Source of the DNA: Allomyces macrogynus ATCC 38327
Lineage: Eukaryota > Blastocladiomycota > Blastocladiomycetes > Blastocladiales > Blastocladiaceae
Length of the DNA: 57,493 nucleotides
Assembly: GCA_000151295.1 (NCBI GenBank)
Contig: GG745373.1
Span: forward strand, 128,619 to 186,111
Direction of reading: 5' to 3'
Positions 20,398 to 30,387 of the stretch are shown one piece after another. A program made the translations under genes and the position numbers. The notes beneath the pieces were generated by a model. That model did not search any database. It was given only the letters and a program-made list of their open reading frames with translations, and was not told where the DNA came from. The number at the start of each line of letters is the position of its first letter. The stretch's first letter is position 1.

Positions 20398-21768
20398 TCA
20401 ATGCAGCGCCGTCTCGGGTGCATCCTCGAAGAAGACGCGCGGCGGCAAGTCGGCCTTGAATTGGTCGGCAATGGTCTTGTCCTGCAAAACGTATCGAAAA
20501 GCGGACCGGTCAGTCTCGATTCGATCGAACCACACAACGAGAACCAAAAAAACACGTACCCAGCTAATGCGGAAGTCACGGTACAAGAACGACGACGTCG
20601 TCTCGCCACCATTGATCTGTTCCTCCTTGGCAATGTCGAACCACGAGATGAGCTTCATGAGCGGGAACCGCGTCAACGTGTCGGTCGAGTAGACCTGCTT
20701 CCACCACGCGCGCTTGATATCCATCTCGGTCGGGTCACCCGGCTTGACGTTCTTCGGGTAGTAGGCCGCGCCCGTCTCCATGACCGCGAACGGCTTGTTG
20801 CGCGCCTGCGAAAACTGCGTGTAGAGATCCCACGTCGGCGCCAACTTGTCGGTGCCGGCCACGTACTGGATGACGCCACGGAACTCGCCATCGACGGGCA
20901 TCGTGTTGGAGTTAAGGTTGTTACCGAAATGGAAAACCGAAAAGCCGATCCAGTCGACGTAGTCGTCGCCCGGGTAGTAGGGCGTGTACGGGTCGTCGAG
21001 GTAGTCGAGCTTGCCGTCCTGGTTCGTGTCCATGGCAATGAAATCGGGCGACTTGGCTTTGGGGCCCGACCCGGCGGCCAGCCACGGGTAACCCGACGGA
21101 CTGTTGGGCGCCCAGACCATGCTCGTCAGGTTCGTGTACTTCCTGACGGCATTCGTCGCCTTGATGAATGAGGCCTTGTAGGCCGTCGGCACTTGGCCGT
21201 ACGAGAACCAGTTGCCGTTCATTTCGTGCGCGTAGCGTAGCATGACCGGGATCCCGTTCTTGTTGATTTCTGCACACACGCGGCCGAGCTGGTCGTAGAC
21301 GGCGTCCGACAACTGCTCGAGTGGGTCCATGGGCATGACGGTGAGCCCGAGAATCGCGCCATCGACGCGCACGACCGCGTCAATGATGTACTTGAGCTCG
21401 CTCACGAGCGCCATGCCGTTGGTCGTGATGTTGGCGAAGTACATCACAAATGGTAACGGCTTGCCGAAGCGCTGGTTGAAGGAGAGCGGCACGTCCTTGG
21501 CCTCCCAGTCGATGGATGCGCCAAAGTACATGCCGTTGATCGCGGCCGGGTCGAGAATGCGCCGGTTGTTGGTGGGCGAGCGCGCGGGCGTGCCGGCGCT
21601 CGGCTTGGCGGGTGCGCCGGGCACGACGCCAAAGACGGTGTAGTTCGCGCCGAGCAGCGACTTGCGCGTCGATGGCGAGTAGAGCAGCACATTGATGAAG
21701 ACAATGGCGGCGGCTGTCAGGAGAAGCGACAGAGAGAAGAGCGTCTTTTGCACGACTTTGGACCCCAT
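20398..21768 (-). CDS. membrane-anchored glycoside hydrolase family 26-like protein, copy 2
   Basis: Exons 21768-20560 and 20481-20398 give 430 residues from ATG 21768 (AAGATGG). Residues 9-30 form a single uncleaved-looking membrane helix, followed by a short Pro/Ser/Thr stalk (50-67). The catalytic barrel carries the GH26 acid/base Glu182 in RYAHEMNGNW and nucleophile Glu331 in AVMETGAAY. Residues 247-258 (DTNQDGKLDYLD) fit the EF-hand/dockerin calcium loop DxNxDGxxDxxD. The terminal exon encodes a conserved tail FKADLPPRVFFEDAPETALH. The 78-nt intron has a good branch site (GACTGACC) but is also in frame and stop-free, so retention would insert 26 hydrophobic/basic residues. The gene is divergent from the GT2 synthase at 23538. 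Confidence 0.9.
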   Translation of the reverse strand: MGSKVVQKTLFSLSLLLTAAAIVFINVLLYSPSTRKSLLGANYTVFGVVPGAPAKPSAGTPARSPTNNRRILDPAAINGMYFGASIDWEAKDVPLSFNQRFGKPLPFVMYFANITTNGMALVSELKYIIDAVVRVDGAILGLTVMPMDPLEQLSDAVYDQLGRVCAEINKNGIPVMLRYAHEMNGNWFSYGQVPTAYKASFIKATNAVRKYTNLTSMVWAPNSPSGYPWLAAGSGPKAKSPDFIAMDTNQDGKLDYLDDPYTPYYPGDDYVDWIGFSVFHFGNNLNSNTMPVDGEFRGVIQYVAGTDKLAPTWDLYTQFSQARNKPFAVMETGAAYYPKNVKPGDPTEMDIKRAWWKQVYSTDTLTRFPLMKLISWFDIAKEEQINGGETTSSFLYRDFRISWVRVFLVLVVWFDRIETDRSAFRYVLQDKTIADQFKADLPPRVFFEDAPETALH

Positions 21769-23537
21769 CTTGATGTTGAGGGGTACGCGGCACGGCGGCG
21801 CGGGAAGGAGGGAGCGGGAGCGAGTCGGCGAGAACGCGAGGAAGGGATGTAGCGCGGATGGAGCGGGCGCGCGTCGAGGAGTCGGGATGCAGGCGCAGTC
21901 TGGGACAAGGACACTGGAGCACGGAGCACGGTCAGCCTCGAGGACGAGCGTTGCGTATCAGGAGAACGACAGCGATGGCGGCTGCAGTGACAGAAGCAGC
22001 AGCGCGAGGAGCCCGTGCGTGCGACACGATGGACAAGAGGCAGCAACGTCGCGGCGGGCCGCAGCACACGCGGGGGAATCGGTGGCGCAGAGTGAGACCA
22101 GGCCGCCGATGCGCTGCTGCTGCTGCTGATGCTGCTGTTTGCTGCTTGCTGTTGCTTGCTGCGGTCATGTTGGGCCCTGGCGTGGCATGCGCGCGCTACT
22201 CACCGATGAATGGCAATGGCAGCGATGGCAGCGCGGCGCGGTGGAGGCGGGAAGAATGCAGCAAGTCGAACGTGGTGCTGGTTGGTAACGTGGGTGCAAC
22301 GCTGTGGCCGCGACGAGCAACGCGCCGAGTGCGAGGAGCCGGTCAACAACAGCGGAGGTGGTTGGCCGTTGCGGTCGCCGTGGTCGTCGTGGCCGTGGTA
22401 GTCGTTGTGGCTGTTGGTGGTGGAGGACCCGGTGGTGGTGAGGTCGCGAGATGGCGTTTGGCACGCAAGCTCGCTGTTCGCAATGAAACCGCAGCTGCGG
22501 AAAAGCCGATCGCAGACGAGCTCAGAAGCAGCGTTTGCGAGGTAATCCGCTCGGAAACCTTGTCGAAAACCAGCCGTACACGCCGCAGCGGCCGAAAGCC
22601 GAGCGAAAAGCACGCTAAATCGAACCGGAAGAACCAAGAGAGGCCGGCGGTCCGTTGCGGGGGCGTTTGCTTTTGAGCCAGAGAGGATCCGCGGTTGGAG
22701 TGCCCTTGTCAGCGCCGCTCTGGTGGCGTTGCAATCCCACCTTGGAAGCCCCCTTGAGATTGGGATCGCGCGCAATCACTTGCTCGGATCCATTTCAGGA
22801 TGTCAGCCGCTGTGGCACTTTGCCAGAGGAAAACAGAGAAAGGTGAAATCCAGCCTGGCAAATCCAAGTCATGACCATCGGAGCGGCGAGCCAAGCCGAA
22901 GTTAGGACGCACACCAGCCACGATCCCACAGCCTCCAAACGTTACTGATCCAAGCAGAGCTCTTTTGAGACCGTGTCCGGCTTGCCCAAGACTTCCACAC
23001 CCACCACCTGCTGGACTCACACCATTCACACCACCCTGGCCGTGCTCACCATCAAGCTCCTGCACAAGCCGTGCACCCGACTCGAGCAAGCTACGGCTCA
23101 TCCACAACATCTCCACCAACGGCAACCCCGCGTCGAACTCGATACCGACTCGCAACCACCACGCCGGCCCGAGACTCGCTGCAACGCCGCTGCCGCGCCC
23201 GCACTCGCACGCGCCGCTACTTGGTCCATTGCGTACCGCCGCCCCACCTCGGAGACTGGTCTTCTCGACCGTTCCTGACCGGCCAGACTTGCGCTCCCAT
23301 TGCTGGCAGCGACAAGTGGACGCGCTCGCCTCCCCGCTCGCCTGCCCTCCCCGCTGTTGCCTGCCCGTGGTGCGTACTCTTCCGATGCATCACTTCGGCC
23401 CGCTTCTGCTCCATCGACCAGCACGCTCACAGCCTTGCCTTGCCGCTCCGGCTCCATCTCGCTCTCTCCACCCGACCAGAGCCCCGCCAACCTCGACCAG
23501 CCCGCACGCCGCGCTCCGCGCGCCCATCACTGCCAAG
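21769..23537. promoter_or_regulatory. shared upstream region of GH26 copy 2 (-) and GT2 synthase (+)
   Basis: About 1.77 kb between divergent start codons. It contains a CTG-rich simple repeat at about 22112-22163. The synthase frame stays open back to 22965 but is Pro/Thr/Arg-rich and unlike the family, so I treat it as 5' UTR; the CTCTCCACCCGACCAG at 23466-23481 resembles local intron 3' ends and may mark a 5' UTR intron. No separate gene is supported. Confidence 0.45.
22112..22163 (+). repeat. CTG/GCTG-rich simple repeat
   Basis: Imperfect triplet repeats (CTGCTGCTGCTG with ATG and TTG interruptions) in the intergenic region between GH26 copy 2 and the GT2 gene. Confidence 0.8.
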
Positions 23538-25367
23538 ATGGTCCTGCTCACGTTCAACATGTGGGGCCAGTGCATGTTCGCCTTGCTCGTCACGGGCATT
23601 GGCTGGACCTACCTGTCCTGGCGCACCTGGCAGCTCTACCTCGTCAAGTCGACCAACGTCGTCCCCTACCTCTTCCTATCGCTTGAGATCATGCTCTACA
23701 CGTCGTCGGTCCTTTGGTTCGTCGACATGCTCTGGACGCGCGACTACCGCCGCCGACCCGCCATCCTGCCCGTTGAAAACCACGCCGAGTGGCCGACCAT
23801 GGACATTTTCATCCCGTGCTGCAAGGAGCCGACCGAACTCGTCAAGGACACGGTCATGGCCGCGCTCTGGCAAGACTACCCGGCCGACAAGTTTATGGTC
23901 TACGTCTGCGACGATGGCGGTGACGACGCGCTGCGCGAGTGGGTCGAGAACGAGCAGGCCGTGAACGGCACCAACGTGCGGTACATTCGCCGCGTCAAGA
24001 CGCCGGGCGTGCCGCACCACGCCAAGGCCGGCAACATCAACCATGCCATGACCGTGACGACCGGCGAGTTTGTCGGCATTCTCGACGCTGATATGCTGGT
24101 CCGCCCCGAGTACCTGCGCCGCATGCTCGCCCAGTTTTCGTCGCCGCGCGTCTCGTTTGTGCAGTGCCCGCAGGCCTACTACAATGTGCCCGACGGTGAT
24201 CCGCTCGGTCAAGTGTGCGCCTTCTTCTACGACGTCGTCATGCCGCACCGCGACACGCGCAACTCGGCGCCGTCGGTCGGCACGGGTGTCGTGTTCCGCC
24301 GCAAGGCCCTCGAGGAAGTCGGCGGCATGTCGACGGGTACCTTGACCGAGGATTTCGACACGTCCATCAAGCTCATGGGCCGCGGGTGGCATACGGTCTA
24401 CATCAACGACAAGCTGCAGTACGGCCTCGTGCCGACCGACTTGCGGTCGGCGCTGCGTCAGCGCGAACGGTGGGCGATTGGCACACTCGAGATTCTGTGG
24501 AAGCGCAACCCGCTGACCGCCAAGGGGCTCTCGTTCCACCAGCGCGTCATGTTCTTCTCGTGCGGCCTGTCGTACATTATCCCAGTCGGCATCGTGATTT
24601 TTGCCGTGCTGCCCGTCCTCACGCTCTTCTGGCAGTTCCCGATCATGCCCGTCATGGCCGGCAACACGCAGACGCTCGTCTTCCTGCTCGTGCCGTACCT
24701 GTTCTGCACGCGGTTGATCATCTACGTCATGTACTGGAACGTGCCCGACGCCATGACCGCGCGCAACCGCGACTTCCAGTTGTTCCTGTGGATGGCGCCC
24801 TACCTTTGCGTCGCCCTCGGCAAGTTTTTGATGTCGGGCATCAAGGCGACCTCGTTTAAGGTGACGAATGCCGCGCCCAAGAAGGGCAAAAAGCGGTGGT
24901 GCGAGTTTGGTGAGCTCGGGTCGGACCTGGCCAAGTGCTCGTTCCACATTGGCTACTGCGTGCTGGGCCTGGCCGCGCTCATCTACCGCGGCGCACACTG
25001 GAACCCGACGTCCTGTGTCGACAATTTCCAATTCGCGTCGCAGGTGCTCTACGTGCTGCTCAACGTGCAGTCGATTGCTGCGCCCATCGTCTACGTGCTC
25101 TCACCTGACAAGGGCCCCGCCGACCGCCGCGAACGGCTCGACTACTCCAAGTTTGGCGTGCCGATCGTCGATCCCGTAAAGGTCGCGCCCAAGCCGGGCA
25201 AGTGGGTCTGGCTGCTCGAGGTCGTACCCGTCGTCTGGGGCGCGTTCTACCTGATCCTGTTCATTGGGTTCGCGTCCGGGTACTCGTTTGGGTGCGACCT
25301 CTATTTTGCGGGCTCGTTGCCAGAGATCAGTTCCGACGACTGGTCCAAGGCGACCAAGCTCGCGTAA
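23538..25367 (+). CDS. processive GT2 beta-glycosyltransferase, cellulose-synthase-like
   Basis: A single uninterrupted exon, 609 residues from ATG 23538 (TGCCAAGATGG). Two N-terminal membrane helices (about 14-36 and 42-63) are followed by a cytosolic GT-A domain with every processive-GT2 landmark: CDDG (Asp125/126), DAD (183-185), QCPQAYYN, TED (270-272) and QRERW (308-312). About five more hydrophobic segments follow, forming the export channel. This is the architecture of cellulose, mixed-linkage glucan and BcsA-type synthases using a UDP-sugar donor; plant-specific zinc finger and class-specific regions are absent, as is a PilZ domain. Which beta-glycan is made cannot be read from sequence. 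Lack of introns is unusual here, where nearly every gene is interrupted, and might mean retroposition or transfer. It is head-to-head with a membrane GH26. Confidence 0.92.
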   Translation: MVLLTFNMWGQCMFALLVTGIGWTYLSWRTWQLYLVKSTNVVPYLFLSLEIMLYTSSVLWFVDMLWTRDYRRRPAILPVENHAEWPTMDIFIPCCKEPTELVKDTVMAALWQDYPADKFMVYVCDDGGDDALREWVENEQAVNGTNVRYIRRVKTPGVPHHAKAGNINHAMTVTTGEFVGILDADMLVRPEYLRRMLAQFSSPRVSFVQCPQAYYNVPDGDPLGQVCAFFYDVVMPHRDTRNSAPSVGTGVVFRRKALEEVGGMSTGTLTEDFDTSIKLMGRGWHTVYINDKLQYGLVPTDLRSALRQRERWAIGTLEILWKRNPLTAKGLSFHQRVMFFSCGLSYIIPVGIVIFAVLPVLTLFWQFPIMPVMAGNTQTLVFLLVPYLFCTRLIIYVMYWNVPDAMTARNRDFQLFLWMAPYLCVALGKFLMSGIKATSFKVTNAAPKKGKKRWCEFGELGSDLAKCSFHIGYCVLGLAALIYRGAHWNPTSCVDNFQFASQVLYVLLNVQSIAAPIVYVLSPDKGPADRRERLDYSKFGVPIVDPVKVAPKPGKWVWLLEVVPVVWGAFYLILFIGFASGYSFGCDLYFAGSLPEISSDDWSKATKLA

Positions 25368-25790
25368 GCGAGTGGTCGGCTCGCGATGCGCGCGCGGTGC
25401 CATTTTTGATTTTGAGTTTCGTTTTTGCTGCTCACCGTCCCGTTTTTGTCCATCTGCTTTCCTGCCTGCAACGGTGTCTCCCTCTCCCGCGCATCTTCTG
25501 TTCATTGTAATTTCAGTTGCCCCGTCACTTCGTATTTGCTTTCGTGTGGATTCTTTTCTTCGCTCTGGCTCTTCGTTTCGCTTGTACCGTGTCCATGATA
25601 TCTTATTTCCGTGCTCGACGCAGGAGGTGTGTTCTGCGCAGCACAAGGCGTCTCAAACCTTGGACCCTTGCGGCTGCCACGCTCATTTTGTTCATTCAAC
25701 AAGGCTCGTTCATTCTCATTGCTGCTGGTGGACCCGACAGTGCAAACGACGCAACCAAAATGAATACATTCGCCATGACAAATCCAACAA
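25368..25790. other. intergenic between converging GT2 and Fip1 genes
   Basis: About 420 nt between two stop codons, presumably the two 3' UTRs. The first part is T-rich. No gene seen. Confidence 0.5.
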
Positions 25791-27975
25791 CTACCGACGC
25801 GACGACCGGTCGCGACTCCGGTCGCGGCTGCGGTCGCGGCGTGAGCTCGACCGGTCTTTATCCTTATCATTGTCCTTGTCCTTATCCTTCCGGTCGCGAT
25901 CCCGGTCACGATCGCGGTCCCTGTCCCGCTCCCGCTCCCGATCCCGCTCCCGATCCCGGTCCCGGTCCCGGTCCCGGTCCCGGGAAACTCCGCTCCTTGT
26001 CGCGCCGCGACCGACTGCGACTCCGCTCGCGGTCGCGATCCCGGTCGCGATCCCGGTCACGATCGCGCGACTTGTCGCGCTTACTACTACTGCTTTTCCC
26101 AAGACCGCTCGCTGCGGTCCGCGCGCGACCCGCGACGTATCGCGCGACGCCGACCCGCCGCGGGACGACGGCAGCGGCGGCCGCGTGCGCGTCCGCGACC
26201 GCGACCGAGAAGACGAGCGCGAGCCCGACGGGGATGCGTCGCGCGGCTTGAGCCGCTCGTGGACCAACGGGGCGTGCGCCGAGGCCGAGATTGGGGTCGC
26301 GGTTCCTGACGACGTGCCGCCGGTGGGTGGACCGGACAAGGACGTGCCCGCGGCGGGTGGGGAGAGGGGTTGCGCGCCGGTGCGCGCGGGGGGTTGGTTG
26401 ATCGACCCGGATCTAGAGAGAAAATGTGAGACGAGCGCGAAACGGTGGGAAATGACGGGTGTAAGTCGTCGCGTACCGCTGCCGTGCGCGACCAAACTCG
26501 TCGACGTCGGCGTTGGGCCCCGGCATCCCCGTCGTCTGCTGCTGTTGCTGCCCGGGCCCGTGCTGCTGCGTCGGGAACCCACCGCCCTGCATCGGCGGCC
26601 GCTGCGGCCCGTGTTGCGCGGCATTCTGCATCTGGTGCTGCGGGAACCCGCGGCCGAACCCACCCTGCGGCCCAAACCGCATCGGTGGGCGGCCAAACCC
26701 GCCCGATCCGCCAAACCCGGGCCGCACGCCCGCCTGCTGCTGTACCTGCGGCCCCTGCTGCTGGTTCGGATGGTGCGGGTGCGTCTGGAACCGCGGCGCG
26801 TTCGGCAACTGCCCGCCCTGCTGTTGCTGCTGCTGCTGGAACGGCGGCCGCTGCATCATGCCCGGGCGCATGCCCATCTGGTGGGGCGGCATGTCACGCA
26901 TCCGCATGTTGGCCGGTAAATGGCTCATGTTTGCGGGCATGTGGCTCGCGTGCACTTGCTGCTGCTGTTGCTGCTGCTGGACTGGCTGCATCATGGGCCG
27001 CATCCCACCCATGCCGGGTTGCTGCTGCTGCATCGCCGGGCGCATGTGCATCGCGCCTTGCTGTTGCTGCATCGGCGGCTGCTGCTGCTGTTGCTGCTGC
27101 CCGGCGAACCCCCACCCGGCATTCTACACAAGCTCAAACGGTCAATCTCCCGTGCCCACGCACGATCCGCGGCCAAGCAACAAGAACGTACCCCAAACCG
27201 GCGCTGCGCGACCTGATCCTCGCGCAACATGCGCTGCTTTTCGCAGTATTGCCGCCACGTCTCTTCATTGAACCCGTAGTTGAAGTAATCGGTCATGTCC
27301 TCGCCTGGTCGGCGCCACGGCTTGTCCTCGAACGACTCGAGCGGGACCTCGGTGATGGGCTTGCCGTTGTAAAGCGCGGGGGCCGTCAGGTCGATCGCGG
27401 TCGCGGCCGACGCGGGGGTCGCGGTCGCGGCGGCGCCAGAAGGTGTCAAGGAGGTGCCGTTGGTGGATTTGGGCTCGGTCGATTTGAGCGTCAGCGCGGG
27501 GGCTCTGGCGGTGGGGAGGATTCGGTGAGCGACGGGCTACTCCAACCAACGCGCGCGCGTCGAGAATAAATTCAAAGCGTACTCGGTCGATTGCTCGGCC
27601 GCATCGTCGGTCGCTTCCAGCACAATGTCGATATCCTATTGTCGACACCGCACCCAAATCAGTTCCTCGCTCCACTCTACGACCCGCGCCCGTTCTCGCA
27701 CAAACCAAACGTACATCCTCGTCGCTCTCATCATCCGCATCCACAAACATGGCCGCGGGCACTTCGTCGCCGCCCTCGTTCGGGACCGCGTCCGGGTCGG
27801 CGGGCACGTACTCGCCCATGCGCACGTCGTCGCCGTCAGCATCGTCGGTCGGCGCGCCATCTCCGTCAGCGGCAGCGGGTTTGCCAGCGGTGGGGGCGGG
27901 CGCGGGCGCGGGCGCGGGCGCCGCGTCCTCGTCGCCGTAGAGAAACTCGTCGAGGTCGTCGAAATTGTCGGCCAT
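25791..27975 (-). CDS. FIP1: Fip1-like pre-mRNA polyadenylation factor
   Basis: Exons 27975-27715, 27635-27551, 27502-27192, 27123-26477 and 26412-25791; introns are 79, 48, 68 and 64 nt. An acidic N-terminus ([20 protein letters not shown], further DE-rich stretches) matches the poly(A)-polymerase-binding region of Fip1. The diagnostic Fip1 motif [20 protein letters not shown] and [10 protein letters not shown] lies in exon 3. A long Gln/Met/Pro/Gly-rich region and a C-terminal Arg-Asp/Arg-Glu/Arg-Ser tail follow, as in metazoan FIP1L1 and unlike short yeast Fip1. The protein links poly(A) polymerase to CPSF in the nucleus. In the tail, Arg-Asp repeats occur in two reading frames: one near 25985-26080, another near 25850-25985. 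That suggests one more intron or a frameshift that my model does not resolve. The 48-nt intron ends at the second AG of CCAGAG. Confidence 0.9.
25855..26080 (-). repeat. low-complexity Arg-Asp/Arg-Glu coding repeat
   Basis: Tandem CGGGAC/CGGGAT/CGCGAC-type hexamers encode the RD/RE/RS tail of Fip1. The repeat changes reading frame around 25985-26000. The plus strand reads as long but meaningless Arg/Ser frames. Confidence 0.85.
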
Positions 27976-28412
27976 GGTGGGGGAGCCGCCGCGCTTGCCG
28001 CGATCAGGCTGCTTGCTGCTGGTAGAGGTTGGACCTGCTGGTACGGCTGGATGCACGCGGTGCGGCGTTGTAGTCGTGGTCGACGCGCCGAGCTGGTGTG
28101 GTCGTTCGTGGTGGTGGTGGTCGCGGATGGATGGTTTTCGGTCGTGACGAACAAGGGAACGATCAGGCTCACGTGCGATTGGCTCAACCATCCAAACGAC
28201 CGAGAAATCCTTCAGCAAGAGCACTGTTGGATCAGTTTTGTTGCGACCGTGTCAGAACGCAAGGTATACAATCTATTATGACTAATGCCGGCCAAGACGC
28301 GCCGTCTTCCGGCGCGCGAGCGCGCGCTGCTCGGGTCGTCGCGATGACGATGTCGAAATAACCGCTCGCCGATCAGGACAGCGGAGCCTAGCCCGTACGT
28401 CCGACCACTCCA
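27976..28412. other. intergenic, Fip1 promoter and NOX 3' flank
   Basis: About 440 nt between two minus-strand genes, with TGGTGG-rich stretches near 28030-28130. No gene or TATA box seen. Confidence 0.45.
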
Positions 28413-30387
28413 TCAAAAGTATTCTAGCAACGGCAGCGGAGAGTTAGCTCGGCAAATCATGGCTTTTCTCGCCATTGCGATCCGTCTCCACCCATCAGCG
28501 TACCCTTGTGATAGAAGAAACGCGTGCCAAACTCGACTGGCGACTCGTTCCCGCTCCTCCTCCCCGCGTCGGCCGCCATTACCGTGTACTCATTACACAG
28601 CACGTGCATCTCGTGCGACAGCGGCTTGGGCCCGCAACAAAACACGCCAATATCGGTGCTCGGGTACGATCGCGTCAGCCCCTCGAAAATCGTCGGCCAG
28701 TGCGGCCGCCCATAGTACGTGTTGGACGCGAGCCCCGATACGGCGTCACGCACGGCCTCTCCGCCATGCTTGCCGTCGTCGCCGGCCCCCGCCGCGACGG
28801 TCATGTCGTGCATGACAACGTTCGTGATCTGATCGGCCGTGAGCGGCGCCGTCAAGTACATGTGCAGCTCGACGAGGTCCGGCAGGGCCACTTCGAGCGC
28901 GTGCAGCCGCGCCTGGAACCACTCGAACGCGTTGGCGTCGCGGCACACCCAGACAAAGTGCACTTTCTTGGTGCGCAGCGTGCCGCCCTGCGCGAGCCAG
29001 TGCAGGTGCTTGAGAATCGACGCGTAGGGGTCACGCCAATCCCGGCCCCGACGAGCAAGACCACATCGTTCCGCATCCAGTCCTCGGCGGCAGCGCCGTA
29101 GGGCCGTCCATCATGATCTCCGGCAACTGCGCGGGCGCCGCCTGGCCCACGACCGCGGGCGCCGTCCAATTTTCGTCGGTAAAAGAAATCCCACACGCGT
29201 GCGCGACACTGCGCGTCCAGTCCCCGACAACGCGCATGTGCACCGAGTAGTACGCGTCGTCGGGCGCCGACGTGAGGATGAACGGGTGCCACTGGCATGG
29301 CGCGACCGACGGCACATTGAGCCAGACATACTGGCCCGGACGCATCCGCGGCGCCGACGGTTTCTCGATGCGCAGTTCCACGACACTCGCCGGGTGCAGG
29401 ACAACTTTCACGATCTGCGTCGCGCACCAGCCGGTAACTTCGCGCAAAAGGCGCTCGATCAGGTAGAGCGTGGCCGCGCCGACAATGTACTCCAGAAATT
29501 GCCACCTATGCTGCATTTGCCGGCGTCCAACTTGACAAAGTAATACGCGCCGTGCGGGAGGAGCGCGGCAATATAGACGAGGAACAGGTGGTGCGAGTAC
29601 CAGAAGATTTCGAAGTGCGCGCGACGCGTGCGTCGCGCGGCGGCGGTTACCATGATGATGAGCGCGACCGTTACTACTTGGCCCGTGAGCCCGGGGCCCG
29701 AAACGAGGGCGTACCACTCGGCTATTGCGTGAAGGGGTCATGAGCAACTACGCGAATCATCAGCGACAAAACCGTTCAGCACGTACCCGAATAAGTCGTT
29801 GCGAGCCCCAAAGCGCGGTAATTCCAGTTATGCGCCATGACGTGAATCCAGGTAAACAGCACGATCGCGTACCCGACATAGCGGTGGAATGTGATGCTCT
29901 TGTCAAACGGAATGATCGTCGACAGGACCGTGACGCGCAGCTTGGAAATGAGCGTGCGGCACACAGGTCACAAAATGATGGCGCTGTTCCAGTTGAGGCA
30001 CGCGGCCGCGGCCTTGGCCGCGGGGATCCCGTCGCCGACGAGTGACATGACCGTCTTGTAATCAGGAACCGACTTGTAGTGAAGAAACGTGCTCACTTAG
30101 AGGTAGATTTGTGACGCGACGTAGAGGAGGAGGCAGATTTGGCCCGGGTCTACATCGAAGATGAGCGTCAGAACGCAGGGTCATGAAGATGGCAGCAGCA
30201 ACAGGCTCCACGCACCATAGTTGACGAACCAGCTCAGACATCGCACAGCCAGGTGCGATCGCGAGCCGATGAGGGCGTTACCGGACGACGGCGATTCGAA
30301 GGTATTGCGCGAGAGCACATTGGCGTCGCGCAGACGGGTGTCGACGACCGTTTCCGGCGGCTTGGATCGTGGATGCGTGCCGGGCAT
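28413..30387 (-). pseudogene. NADPH oxidase (gp91phox/NOX family), apparently decayed
   Basis: Conserved NOX segments run in order along the minus strand. CLNWNSAIIL and PVCRTLIS give helix 3. PFDKSITFHRYVGYAIV with WIHVMAHNWNY supplies heme-ligand histidines. HFEIFWYSHHLFLVYI, RPGQYVWLNVPSV, WHPFILTSAPDD (FAD loop), VVGDWTRSVA, LVGAGIGVTP and HFVWVCRDANAFEWF (NADPH) follow. IGVFCCGP and a terminal FYHK/EYF come last; the final two residues lie in an 11-nt exon beyond an 80-nt intron (28503-28424). The intron 29786-29722 also fits. Damage: three stops in one frame (30183-30181, 30099-30097, 29970-29968), 1-nt losses at about 29100 and 29026 (both in CCCTAC contexts), and a third frame change near 29505. 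NOX makes superoxide at membranes. The 5' end is not resolved; ATG 30387 is the first plausible start. Confidence 0.78.

Noticed and set aside
22965..23537. N-terminal extension of the GT2 synthase frame
   Set aside because: The sequence is Pro/Thr/Arg-rich, unlike any GT2 family member, and ATG 23538 directly precedes the first membrane helix with a good context.
25264..26919. Plus-strand Arg/Ser-rich 551-codon frame resembling an SR protein
   Set aside because: It is antisense to the Fip1 RD tail; repeat hexamers read as Arg/Ser on either strand. The minus strand has the diagnostic Fip1 motif and proper introns.
26445..27569. Plus-strand Cys-rich and Ala-rich frames over the Fip1 Gln-rich region
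   Set aside because: They are shadows of CAG repeats that encode poly-Gln in Fip1.
12268..30183. Alternative genetic code in which stops are sense codons
   Set aside because: TAA, TAG and TGA all end intact genes in this window (for example the GT2, FGGY and ALG13 genes), and the internal stops are of two kinds in genes that also have other lesions.
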